Position numbers and translations under genes: made by a program. Shown in pieces: positions 26,253 through 33,945 of a stretch of DNA of 64,000 nucleotides (the first letter of the stretch is position 1; each line of letters begins with the position of its first letter). The DNA comes from Muricoccus nepalensis (GTDB lineage: Bacteria > Pseudomonadota > Alphaproteobacteria > Acetobacterales > Acetobacteraceae): positions 16,876 through 80,875 of the forward strand of contig NZ_RCZP01000006.1 of the NCBI RefSeq assembly GCF_006438825.1, written 5' to 3'. The notes under the pieces are model-generated. The model did no database searches. It was given only the letters and a program-made list of their open reading frames with translations, and had not been told where the DNA came from.

Positions 26253-26936
26253 ATGCCGCCCCTCCGCCTCCTGCCCCTGCTTCTCCTCCTCGCCGGCTGC
26301 GAGATGCCCGAGCTCGGCGAGACCGGCCGGCAGGCGGAGAACCTCCTCCGCGCGAGCGTCTTCCTGCCGCCCCGCCAGGATGGCCTGACGCCCTACCGCC
26401 GCCCTCTCCCGCCCGGCAGCATCGCCGGGGAGGACGAGGCCCTCACGACGAACGGCCCGGCCCTGCTCGTCACCTACGGCAGCCAGCGCAAGCTGATGAC
26501 GCTCATCCAGGGCACCGGCGAGCAGCGCCTGTGGCGCTCGGACGACGGCACGGTCATCGCGACGGACGGCGCGCGGGTCGTGGCCACCGCCGGCACCGTC
26601 ACCAGCCTGGCTGCCACCCGCTTCGACAGCCCGGACCCGCTGGACGACGTGACCACCCTGCTGGACCGCCCCGCCGCCGCCCGCCGCGTGGTGGACCTCG
26701 TCCCCGCCAACCGCGACACCGACCGCATGCGCTTCGGCGTCTCGCTCGAGTGCCGCCTGCGCGCCGCGCGGGTGGAGGAGGGGCTCTACGTCGAGGAGCG
26801 CTGCGGCGGCGGCGCCCGCTTCCTCAACCGCTACTGGGCGGACCCCGAGACCGGCGCGGTCTGGCGCTCGGAGCAGTGGGTGGGCATCGACGGCCGCCCC
26901 CTGCTCATCGAGGTCGTCAGCCCGCCTTCCAACTGA
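26253..26936 (+). CDS. YjbF/GfcB-family outer-membrane lipoprotein
   Basis: The signal peptide LRLLPLLLLLAGC gives a lipobox Cys about residue 15 (counted from ATG at 26253). The mature domain has LTTNGPALLVTYGSQRKLM, then VATAGTVTSLAATRFDSPDP and FLNRYWADPETGAVWRSEQW, typical of the capsule-linked YjbF/GfcB group. It may take part in exopolysaccharide export; a WecA-like gene lies convergent to it with a 20-bp overlap of the coding ends. Starts at 26214 and 26217 would lengthen the leader. Confidence 0.83.
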   Translation: MPPLRLLPLLLLLAGCEMPELGETGRQAENLLRASVFLPPRQDGLTPYRRPLPPGSIAGEDEALTTNGPALLVTYGSQRKLMTLIQGTGEQRLWRSDDGTVIATDGARVVATAGTVTSLAATRFDSPDPLDDVTTLLDRPAAARRVVDLVPANRDTDRMRFGVSLECRLRAARVEEGLYVEERCGGGARFLNRYWADPETGAVWRSEQWVGIDGRPLLIEVVSPPSN

Positions 26937-27981
26937 GCCCCGCCCGCCGCACCCGCCGCGCGACATAGGCCAGCCACAGCAGCTGCACGGCCAGCGCCGG
27001 CAGCACCACCAGCGGCTTCGCCCAGGGCGCGAGGCCGGGGAAGACGAGCGCGAGCGCCGCCTGGAACAGCACGAAGCCCCCGTGCATCGCCGCCACCCGG
27101 CGCACCGGCATGCCGCTCCGCGCCGCCATCTGGTAGAGATGCGTCCGGTGCGGCGTGCTCGGCCGCTCCCCCATCGCGATCCGCCGCACCAGCGTGAAGC
27201 CCGTGTCGAACAGGTGCGCGAAGAGGAGCAGCGGCACGATGAGGAACGAGATCTGCGACGTGTCGAAGCGCGCGCAGGCCACCGCCAGCACGGCGAGGAC
27301 GAAGCCCAGGAACTGGCTGCCCACGTCCCCCATGAAGATGCGCGCGGGGTGCAGGTTGTAGGGAAGGTAGCCCGCCAGCCCCGCCGTGAGGAACAGCGAG
27401 GCCGCGTAGACGAACCAGGCCCCTTGCCCCGCCGCGATGAGGCAGAGCGCCCCGCAGGCCACCAGCAGCGAGCCGCCGACCAGCCCGTCCATCCCGTCCA
27501 TGAAGTTCACGGCGTTGGTGCAGGCGACGATCCAGAACAGCGTGAGCAGCGGCCCCAGGATCCCGAGGTCCACCACCCCCACCCAGGGCAGGGCGAGCCG
27601 CGTCAGCACCAGCCCGCTCGCCATGGCCACCAGCGCCGCCCCCGCCTGGGCCGCGAGCTTCACGACGAAGCGGAAGTCCCGGAGGTCGTCGGCGAGCGCC
27701 ACCCCCGCGATGGCCAGCGCGGCCAGGATCGTTCCGATGAACTCCGGCTCCGCGATCCGCGCGAAGCGGGCGGTGCCGTAGAGCACCACCATCCCCGCCA
27801 CGAAGGCCGCGACGATGCCGAGCCCGCCCCCCTTCGGCGTCGGCACCGTGTGCGCCGTCGCCGCGCGCCGCGCGGGGTCGTCCAGCATGGGATAGGCGAT
27901 CATCAGCCGCACCACCCCGGCCGAGAGCAGCACCAGCAGCGCCGCGAAGCCGAGATGCGGCAGGAAGGCCTCCGCCCGCAT
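26917..27981 (-). CDS. WecA/MraY-family polyprenyl-phosphate sugar-1-phosphate transferase
   Basis: This 354-residue membrane enzyme has about ten hydrophobic helices. The catalytic motifs are ALADDLRDFRF, NAVNFMDGMDGLVGG, GDVGSQFLGF and the loop HRTHLYQ. It transfers a sugar-1-phosphate from a UDP-sugar to undecaprenyl phosphate to start surface glycan synthesis. The VPTPKGGG segment is standard. It is probably WecA-like rather than MraY because no mur genes adjoin it. Its ATG overlaps the stop of the FkbM gene (TGATG). Confidence 0.9.
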   Translation of the reverse strand: MRAEAFLPHLGFAALLVLLSAGVVRLMIAYPMLDDPARRAATAHTVPTPKGGGLGIVAAFVAGMVVLYGTARFARIAEPEFIGTILAALAIAGVALADDLRDFRFVVKLAAQAGAALVAMASGLVLTRLALPWVGVVDLGILGPLLTLFWIVACTNAVNFMDGMDGLVGGSLLVACGALCLIAAGQGAWFVYAASLFLTAGLAGYLPYNLHPARIFMGDVGSQFLGFVLAVLAVACARFDTSQISFLIVPLLLFAHLFDTGFTLVRRIAMGERPSTPHRTHLYQMAARSGMPVRRVAAMHGGFVLFQAALALVFPGLAPWAKPLVVLPALAVQLLWLAYVARRVRRAGLSWKAG

Positions 27982-28745
27982 CAGGGCGAAACCCGCGCCG
28001 CGTCCAGGCTCGCGTAGACGTCGCCGCTGTTGGCCGCGTGCGGCAGCGCCTCGATCCAGTCCCGCATCGCCGCCGCGTCGACGGGCGCGGGAAGGGCGAG
28101 CGCCATGCCCTCGCCCAGCGCCGCGTTGAAGCGGTAGGGGCCAAGCGAGGCCAGCCGCGCCAGGCACGCACCGGCCACCCCGCGCTGGATGGTCGTGAAC
28201 TCGAAGGACACCGACCGCGGCGCGACGGAGAGCCCGGCCAGCGCCTCCGCCTCGAAGCCCTCCACGTCGATCTTGACGAAGTCCGGCACCCCGTGCGTCG
28301 CCGCCAGCGCGTCGAGCGTCGTGACGGGCCGCGCCACCTCGCGGTCCCAGACCTGCCCTTCCCATCCCGTTAAACCCTTGGCGGCCGCCCCCTCGGCCGC
28401 CGCCACGAAGGCGCCGGAGGCGGTGGCGACAGTCGGGTTGCGCGTGTTCAGCCGCAGCACCGCCTCGCCGGCCTCCGCCCCGACGAGGGCGCCCACCAGC
28501 ACGACGCCGGGATCCCCGCGGAAGCAGCGCCGCAGCACGCGCAGCAGGGCGGGCTGCGGCTCCACCGCCACCGCCCGCGCGCCGAGCCGCCGGAAGCTCG
28601 CGGCCCGGTCGCCGACATGCGACCCCACGTCGAAGCCGAGCTCCCCCGCGCCGAGGAACCGCCCGAGGAAGCCGTCCAGCGCCGCCGCCCGCCCGGGCGC
28701 GTAGTAGGTCTCGACCGACCGCCGGATGGCGCTGCGCGGCCTCAC
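27981..28745 (-). CDS. FkbM-family methyltransferase
   Basis: The 254-residue SAM-dependent enzyme has the motif I region LGFDVGSHVGDRAASFRRLG, an acidic loop AVAVEPQPAL and the FkbM signature PDFVKIDVEGFEAEALAGL. Members O-methylate sugars or polyketides. Overlap with the WecA-like gene downstream suggests it modifies the surface glycan, which is inference. Its start overlaps the end of the glyoxalase-like gene (ATGA). Confidence 0.88.
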   Translation of the reverse strand: MRPRSAIRRSVETYYAPGRAAALDGFLGRFLGAGELGFDVGSHVGDRAASFRRLGARAVAVEPQPALLRVLRRCFRGDPGVVLVGALVGAEAGEAVLRLNTRNPTVATASGAFVAAAEGAAAKGLTGWEGQVWDREVARPVTTLDALAATHGVPDFVKIDVEGFEAEALAGLSVAPRSVSFEFTTIQRGVAGACLARLASLGPYRFNAALGEGMALALPAPVDAAAMRDWIEALPHAANSGDVYASLDAARVSP

Positions 28746-29572
28746 GCCTCGAACAGCAGGGCGCAGCCCGCCGCCTCCCGCGCCGCCACCATCACGCCGC
28801 CCGGCACCTCCGCGTGCGGCACCGCCGAGAGCGCGCGGCGCGTCGCCTCCAGGCTGTCCACGCCGATCACCATCGCCATCACCGCGGGCAGCGCCGGCGC
28901 CTCCAGCCCGGGCAGCAGCGCCGCGGCCTCCTCAGGCCCCATGATGCGCACCCGCGCGCCGTCGGGCAGCGGCAGCGCGAAGCCGCCGGCCGGGTCCGGC
29001 TCCAGCGGCAGCCCGGCGAGGCGCGACAGCCGCGCCGCGCTCGCCGCCGGCGCGTCCGAGACGATGATGGCCGCCCGCAGCGCCCGCGCGCCGTTCGGGT
29101 GGCGCATCCAGTCCTCCCGCCAGAGCAGCTCGGGCGTGAGGTGCCGCACGAGCTGCACCCGCCCCTCCGGCGCCGCCGGCAGCGGCAGCCGCTTGAAGCG
29201 CGCGATGGGCCCGCCGGGCTCCACCGCGCGGGACAGCGGCAGGACGCCGGGGAGGTCGATCCCCGCCCGCCGCAGCCGCGCGAGGTTCCCCTCCGCGTCG
29301 TCCATGCCGAGCGCGAGGATCAGCGCCCCCGCCATCCGGTCGAGCATCGCGCCCGCGCCGTTGTCGGGCAGCGCGGGATCGACGATCGCCAGCAGCTCGA
29401 TGTAGCCCGACCGCAGCATCGCACAGCGATTGGCCGTGCCGAGGGGGCCGTTCGCCCCCGATTGCTGCGCCACCGGCGTCAGCGCGAAGCCGAGCCGCTC
29501 GTAGGCGCCCCACAGCGCAAGCGCGTCGCGCGAGAGGACGCCGACGTGATCGAGCCCGCTCGCGCTCCGCAT
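28742..29572 (-). CDS. Glyoxalase-like (VOC) domain protein
   Basis: The 276-residue protein begins GLDHVGVLSRDALALWGAYE, the typical VOC metal-site His near the N-terminus. It continues with GTANRCAMLRSGYIELLAIV, which carries the family Glu, and a second half of similar size. The Glyoxalase_3-type domain has no defined substrate. It is tightly packed between the GST (TGATG overlap) and FkbM genes, all minus strand. Confidence 0.83.
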   Translation of the reverse strand: MRSASGLDHVGVLSRDALALWGAYERLGFALTPVAQQSGANGPLGTANRCAMLRSGYIELLAIVDPALPDNGAGAMLDRMAGALILALGMDDAEGNLARLRRAGIDLPGVLPLSRAVEPGGPIARFKRLPLPAAPEGRVQLVRHLTPELLWREDWMRHPNGARALRAAIIVSDAPAASAARLSRLAGLPLEPDPAGGFALPLPDGARVRIMGPEEAAALLPGLEAPALPAVMAMVIGVDSLEATRRALSAVPHAEVPGGVMVAAREAAGCALLFEA

Positions 29573-30234
29573 CAGGCGGGCGGCCCGGCCTCGTAATGCG
29601 GCAGCAGCCAGGACTCCGGCTCGGCCGCCGCCTCCTCGTACCAGCGGGAGACGAGGGGATGGGCGCGCACCGCCGCGACATAGGCCTTGCCGCGCGCCGA
29701 GAGCGCCGGCGCGTAGGTGATCAGCCGCGTGACCACCGGCGCGTACATCGCGTCCGCGACCCCCATGGCCTCGCCGTGCAGGAAGGGGCCGCCGCCCGCC
29801 TCCAGGCAGCCCGCCCAGACCGTCTCGATCCGCGCGATGTCCGCCAGCGCGTCCGGCGTGCCGCCGCGCCCCGCGAAGTCGCGCCCGAGATTCATCGGCA
29901 TGGCCATCCGCAGCCCGCGGAACCCCGCGTGCATCTCCGAGGCCGCGCTCCGCAGCAGCGCGCGCCGCACCCGGTCCTCCGGCCAGAGGGAGGGCGCGAG
30001 CTCCGCGCAGTATTCCAGGATCGCCAGGCTCTCCCAGACGCGCGCGCCCCGGTGCTCGAGGTAGGGGACCATCCCCGTCGGCGTCGCCGCCTTGATGGCC
30101 GCCGTGCCGCCCCCGCCGGCCAGCGGGATCAGCACCTCCTCCACGTCGAGCCCTGCCAGGTGCACCCCCAGCCAGCCGCGCAGCGACCAGGAGGAATAGC
30201 GCTTCGTCCCGATGACCAGGCGCCCGTCAGCCAT
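29572..30234 (-). CDS. Glutathione S-transferase family protein
   Basis: The 220-residue protein opens LVIGTKRYSSWSLRGWLGVH, with the Ser-rich catalytic motif used by several bacterial GSTs. The thioredoxin-like domain contains TGMVPYLEHRGARVWESLAI (cis-Pro followed by the gamma-Glu binding E-S), and an all-helical C-terminal domain follows. It overlaps the ferredoxin reductase stop by 8 bp and is translationally coupled with it and the next gene. Confidence 0.9.
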   Translation of the reverse strand: MADGRLVIGTKRYSSWSLRGWLGVHLAGLDVEEVLIPLAGGGGTAAIKAATPTGMVPYLEHRGARVWESLAILEYCAELAPSLWPEDRVRRALLRSAASEMHAGFRGLRMAMPMNLGRDFAGRGGTPDALADIARIETVWAGCLEAGGGPFLHGEAMGVADAMYAPVVTRLITYAPALSARGKAYVAAVRAHPLVSRWYEEAAAEPESWLLPHYEAGPPA

Positions 30235-31246
30235 GCGCGGGAACCCCCTTGGAGGTGGAGTACTCGAAATGCAGCGCCTCGCCCGGGTGCACGCGGGGAT
30301 GGATGGCGTGCGCCGTCATCGCCGCCTCCGAGAAGCCCTGCAGGATGAGCTTCAGCTTCCCCGGATAGGTCGCGACATCGCCGATGGCGTAGATGCCCGG
30401 CCGCGACGTCTCGCAGGTGGAGGGCTCCACCTGGATGTGGCTGCGGTCCATCCCGAGCCCCCACTCGGCGATCGGGCCGAGCTCCATCGAGAGGCCGAAG
30501 AAGGCGAGGAGGTGGTCCGCCTCCACGTCCCGCTCCTCGCCCTTCAGCGTCGACAGCGTGACGTGCGTGAGCGTCGAGCCGTCGCCCTTCAGCCCGTGGA
30601 GCTGGTAGGGAATGGCCATCTCGACCTCCCCCCGCGCCGCCGCGGCGTCGAGCTGCGCCGCGCTCTCCGGCGCCGCGCGGAACTTCGGGCGGCGGTGCAC
30701 CACCGTCACCTTGGCCGCGATCTCCTTCAGCGAGAGCGCCCAGTCGACCGCGGAATCGCCGCCGCCCGCGATCACCACGCGCTTGCCGCGGAAGTCCTCG
30801 CGCCGGTTGACCAGGTAGCGCACGGCGCCCGAGCGCTCGTAGCCCGGCAGGTGGTCGAGCGGCGGGCGGTTCGGCCCAAAGGCGCCGGCGCCGGCCGCCA
30901 GCACCACGGCCTTCGCGCGCACGCTGTCGCCCTCGCTGGTGCCGAGCGTGAAGTGCCCGTCCTCCTCCAGCAGCCGCTCCACGCGGCGCCCGAGCAGGTA
31001 GAGAGGCGTGAAGGGCTGCGCCTGGGTCTCGAGGTCGCGGATGAGGTCGCCGCCGAGGATGCGGGGATGGGCGGGGATGTCGAAGATCGGCTTCTCGGGG
31101 TAGAGCGCCGCGCATTGCCCCCCGATCGCGTCCAGCGCGTCGATCACCACGCATTTCATCCGCAGCATCCCGCACTCGAACACGGCGAAAAGCCCGGCCG
31201 GCCCGGCGCCGATGATGGCGACGTCCGTCTCGATATGCGCGGTCAT
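30227..31246 (-). CDS. Ferredoxin/flavodoxin--NADP reductase (thioredoxin-reductase-like)
   Basis: The 339-residue flavoprotein has an FAD-binding motif IIGAGPAGLFAVFECGML, the IGGQCAALYPEKPIFDIPAH block and an NADPH-binding motif AGGGDSAVDWALSLKEI. It lacks the CxxC disulfide of true thioredoxin reductases, which matches the YumC-type ferredoxin-NADP reductases. It supplies reduced ferredoxin or flavodoxin. It is first in the minus-strand run fnr-gst-VOC-fkbM-wecA, whose genes all overlap. Confidence 0.93.
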   Translation of the reverse strand: MTAHIETDVAIIGAGPAGLFAVFECGMLRMKCVVIDALDAIGGQCAALYPEKPIFDIPAHPRILGGDLIRDLETQAQPFTPLYLLGRRVERLLEEDGHFTLGTSEGDSVRAKAVVLAAGAGAFGPNRPPLDHLPGYERSGAVRYLVNRREDFRGKRVVIAGGGDSAVDWALSLKEIAAKVTVVHRRPKFRAAPESAAQLDAAAARGEVEMAIPYQLHGLKGDGSTLTHVTLSTLKGEERDVEADHLLAFFGLSMELGPIAEWGLGMDRSHIQVEPSTCETSRPGIYAIGDVATYPGKLKLILQGFSEAAMTAHAIHPRVHPGEALHFEYSTSKGVPAHG

Positions 31247-31343
31247 GGCGGTGATGCCTCCCCGTCCTGGAAGTAGAGGGGAGGGGTGATACAGCGGGCG
31301 GGGAAGGGGGGGAAGGCGGCCCCGCCCCGCTCTCGGCTAAGCA

Positions 31344-31383
31344 GGCGCGCCGGGCCGGGGAGGAGCCCCCCGCCCGGCGCGCC
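31344..31383. terminator. 40-nt GC-rich hairpin
   Basis: GGCGCGCCGGGC and GCCCGGCGCGCC form a perfect 12-bp stem, and the inner CGGGG/CCCCC extends it. It lies directly downstream of the small lipoprotein gene on the minus strand and upstream of the reductase. No uridine run is present, but its strength suits a transcription terminator. Confidence 0.55.
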
Positions 31384-31401
31384 GGGATCAGCGCGCGCCG
31401 A

Positions 31402-31581
31402 TCAGTTCGGGCGCACGCGGTCGATGGCGCGGTCCACGGCGCGGCCGGTCGACTCGACGGGGCCGCTCGGCGGGTCGACGGTGTCGCGCACGCGCTCCCC
31501 GAAGGTGCGGTTGCCCCCGGAGCAGGCCGCGAGGGTGGCGAGCAGCAGCGCGGGGAGCAGGGCGGCACGGACGAGGCGCAT
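31402..31581 (-). CDS. Small lipoprotein, 59 aa
   Basis: This short gene reads MRLVRAALLPALLLATLAAC as a signal peptide with lipobox LAAC (Cys at residue 20). The mature peptide of 40 residues is SGGNRTFGERVRDTVDPPSG followed by an RAVDRAIDRVRPN tail, entericidin-like in size. TAGGAAA stands before the ATG and a strong hairpin follows the stop. The product would be anchored in the envelope. Its function is unknown. Confidence 0.75.
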   Translation of the reverse strand: MRLVRAALLPALLLATLAACSGGNRTFGERVRDTVDPPSGPVESTGRAVDRAIDRVRPN

Positions 31582-31705
31582 GGCGGTTTCCTATCGGTCG
31601 GACGGGTCAGCGATGCGGGCCTAACCGGCCGGCGGCGCTCTGGTTTCCCCGGGCGCCCGAACCCGCTTGCCGCGGCCTCCCGCGCGGGGGCAGATTGCCG
31701 CGCCC

Positions 31706-32170
31706 ATGACCGCCCCGATCACCCTCGACCTGCCCGACGAGGCGGCGACCGCCGCGCTCGCCGCCCGCGCGGCGCGCCTCGCCCGGCCGGGGGACGCGAT
31801 CCTGCTGGAGGGGCCGCTCGGCGCCGGGAAGTCCGCCTTCGCCCGCGCCTTCCTCCGCGCCGCGACCGGCGACGCGCGCCTCGAGGTGCCGTCCCCCACC
31901 TTCACCCTCGTGCAGTCCTACGACCTGCCCTCGGGCGCCGCGCACCACCTCGACCTCTACCGCCTCGACGGCCCCGCGGGCCTGCCCGAGCTCGGCTGGG
32001 AGGAGGCGCGGGAGGGGATCGTCCTCGTCGAGTGGCCGGACCGCCTCGGCCCCCACGCCCCCGCCGACGCCCTCCGCGTCACCCTCGCCCCTGCCGACGC
32101 CGAGGAGGCCCGCCGCGCCACCCTCGCCGGCTGGGACCCCCCGCGCCTGGAAGCCCTCGCCGCCGCATGA
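31706..32170 (+). CDS. tsaE: tRNA threonylcarbamoyladenosine biosynthesis ATPase TsaE
   Basis: The 154-residue protein has the P-loop EGPLGAGKSAFARAFLRA, then the family motif VPSPTFTLVQSYDLP, HHLDLYRLDG and ELGWEEAREGIVLVEWPDRL. TsaE drives the TsaBD complex in making t6A37 on ANN-decoding tRNAs. The ATG at 31706 gives the usual start; an upstream in-frame start is longer and unlike the family. Its stop overlaps the kinase start (ATGA). It is first of a five-gene operon. Confidence 0.94.
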   Translation: MTAPITLDLPDEAATAALAARAARLARPGDAILLEGPLGAGKSAFARAFLRAATGDARLEVPSPTFTLVQSYDLPSGAAHHLDLYRLDGPAGLPELGWEEAREGIVLVEWPDRLGPHAPADALRVTLAPADAEEARRATLAGWDPPRLEALAAA

Positions 32171-33189
32171 GCCCCGACCTCTTCCTCGACGCCCACGGCT
32201 ACGCGGCCGCGGCGCGCCATCCCCTGCCGGGCGATGCGGGCCACCGCCGCTACCTCCGCCTGGCGGGCGGCCCGCGACCGGCGGTGCTGATGGACGGCTC
32301 GGCCGCCGCCGCCGTCGGCCTGCCCTCCGCCGAGGCCGACCTCCGCGCCTTCATGGCCATCGCCGCCCACCTGCAGGGCATCGGCCTCTCCGCCCCTGAG
32401 GTCATCGCGGCCGACCCGCCCGCCGGCCTGCTGCTGCTGGAGGACCTCGGCGAGCCCACCCACGCGTCCCTCCTCGACGCCGGCGCGGACCCCGTCCCCC
32501 TCTACGAGGCCGCCGCCGAGGCCCTGGCCGCCCTGCACGAGGCGCCGCCCCCCACGGGGCTGCCCGCCTGGGAGGGCGAGGCCATGGCCCGCACCGCCGC
32601 CGCCACCTTCCTCGACTGGTGGTGGCCCGCCGCCCTCGGCAGCGCGCCCACGCCGGCCCAGCGGGAGGCCTTCCGGGTGGCGGTCCGCGCCATGCTCGCC
32701 CCCTTCGAGGGCGCCGGCGCCTTCGTCCACCGCGACTACTTCCCCGCCAACCTCCTCCCCTTGCCGGACCGCACGGGCCCCGCCGCCGTCGGCATCATCG
32801 ACTTCCAGGACGCCGGGCTCGGCCACCCCGCCTACGACCTCGTCAGCCTCCTGCAGGACGCGCGCCGCGACGTGCCGGCGGCCGCGCGGAAGGCCGCGAC
32901 GGCCCGCTACCTCGCCGCCCGCGAGGCGTCGTCCGGGGGCCTCGACCGCGCCGCCTTCGAGGCCGCGACCGCCGCCATGGCCGCCCAGCGCCACCTCCGC
33001 GTCGCCGCCCTCTGGGTGCGGCTGGACCGGCGCGACGGAAAGCCGCATTACCTCGCCCACGGCCCCCGCTGCTGGCGCCTGCTGGACGAGGCCCTGGCCC
33101 ATCCCGCCGCCGCCCCGCTGGCCGCCTTCCTTGACGAGCACGTGCCCCGCGCTCTCCGCGCGAACCCCCGGACGGAACCCACGGCATGA
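32167..33189 (+). CDS. amgK: Aminoglycoside-phosphotransferase-fold sugar kinase (AmgK-like)
   Basis: The 340-residue kinase has the Brenner motif FVHRDYFPANLL, a metal-binding GIIDFQDAGLGHPAYDLVSL, and a nucleotide loop around GHRRYLRL. AmgK phosphorylates MurNAc/GlcNAc at the anomeric position in peptidoglycan recycling, bypassing de novo UDP-MurNAc synthesis (Pseudomonas/Caulobacter work). Pairing with a MurU-like gene, overlapping by ATGA on both sides, supports that role. The specificity itself is inferred from context. Confidence 0.87.
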   Translation: MSPDLFLDAHGYAAAARHPLPGDAGHRRYLRLAGGPRPAVLMDGSAAAAVGLPSAEADLRAFMAIAAHLQGIGLSAPEVIAADPPAGLLLLEDLGEPTHASLLDAGADPVPLYEAAAEALAALHEAPPPTGLPAWEGEAMARTAAATFLDWWWPAALGSAPTPAQREAFRVAVRAMLAPFEGAGAFVHRDYFPANLLPLPDRTGPAAVGIIDFQDAGLGHPAYDLVSLLQDARRDVPAAARKAATARYLAAREASSGGLDRAAFEAATAAMAAQRHLRVAALWVRLDRRDGKPHYLAHGPRCWRLLDEALAHPAAAPLAAFLDEHVPRALRANPRTEPTA

Positions 33190-33911
33190 TCACCCTCCGC
33201 AAAGGCATGGTCCTCGCGGCCGGGCTCGGGACGCGGATGCGCCCGCTGACCGAGACGGTGCCCAAGCCCCTCCTCGCGCTCCGCGGAAGGTCCCTCCTCG
33301 ACCACGCGCTCGACCGCATGGAGGAGGTCGGCATCGGCGACGCCGTGGTGAACGCCTTCCACCTCGCCCCCCAGGTCGTCGCCGCCGGCGAGGCCCGCCG
33401 CGCGCCCCGCTGCACCGTACTGGTGGAGGAGGAGCTGCTGGAGACCGGCGGCGGCCTCCGCAACGCCCTCCCGCATCTCGGGGCGGAGCCCTTCGCCCTC
33501 GTGAACGGCGACGCCTACTGGCTCGACGGCCCCAGCCCCGCCCTGCTCCGCCTCGCCGCCGCCTTCGACGCGGACCGCATGGACGCGATGCTCCTCATGG
33601 TCCGCGCGGCGCAGGTGGAGGGCGAGGTCGGCCTCGGCGACTTCCTCCTCGACCCCGTCGGCCGACTCCGCCGCCCCCGGGAGCGCGAGGTGGCGCCCTA
33701 CCTCTACGCCGGCGTGCAGATCATCCACCCCCGCCTGCTGGACGGCACCGTGCCCGGCCGCTTCGGCCTGATGGGCCCCTGGACGCGCGCCATCGAGGCC
33801 GGACGCCTCTTCGGCCTGGTGCACGACGGCATCTGGTTCCACCTTTCCACGCCGCCGGACCTGCAACGGGCGGAGGAAGCGCTGGACAAGGGCATGGTGA
33901 AGCTGTTCTAG
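33186..33911 (+). CDS. murU: Nucleotidyltransferase, MurU-like (MurNAc/GlcNAc-1-phosphate uridylyltransferase)
   Basis: The 241-residue protein has the pyrophosphorylase signature KGMVLAAGLGTRMRPLTETV followed by PKPLLAL, the metal-binding NGDAYW (NxD) motif and YAGVQII. MurU makes UDP-MurNAc from the AmgK product. Its start overlaps the kinase stop, and addB follows 34 bp later. The homologue spacing tsaE-amgK-murU-addB is common in alphaproteobacteria (established gene order). Confidence 0.88.
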   Translation: MITLRKGMVLAAGLGTRMRPLTETVPKPLLALRGRSLLDHALDRMEEVGIGDAVVNAFHLAPQVVAAGEARRAPRCTVLVEEELLETGGGLRNALPHLGAEPFALVNGDAYWLDGPSPALLRLAAAFDADRMDAMLLMVRAAQVEGEVGLGDFLLDPVGRLRRPREREVAPYLYAGVQIIHPRLLDGTVPGRFGLMGPWTRAIEAGRLFGLVHDGIWFHLSTPPDLQRAEEALDKGMVKLF

Positions 33912-33945
33912 CGCTGTTCCTGCACGGGAAGGGGAACAGCGCGCG

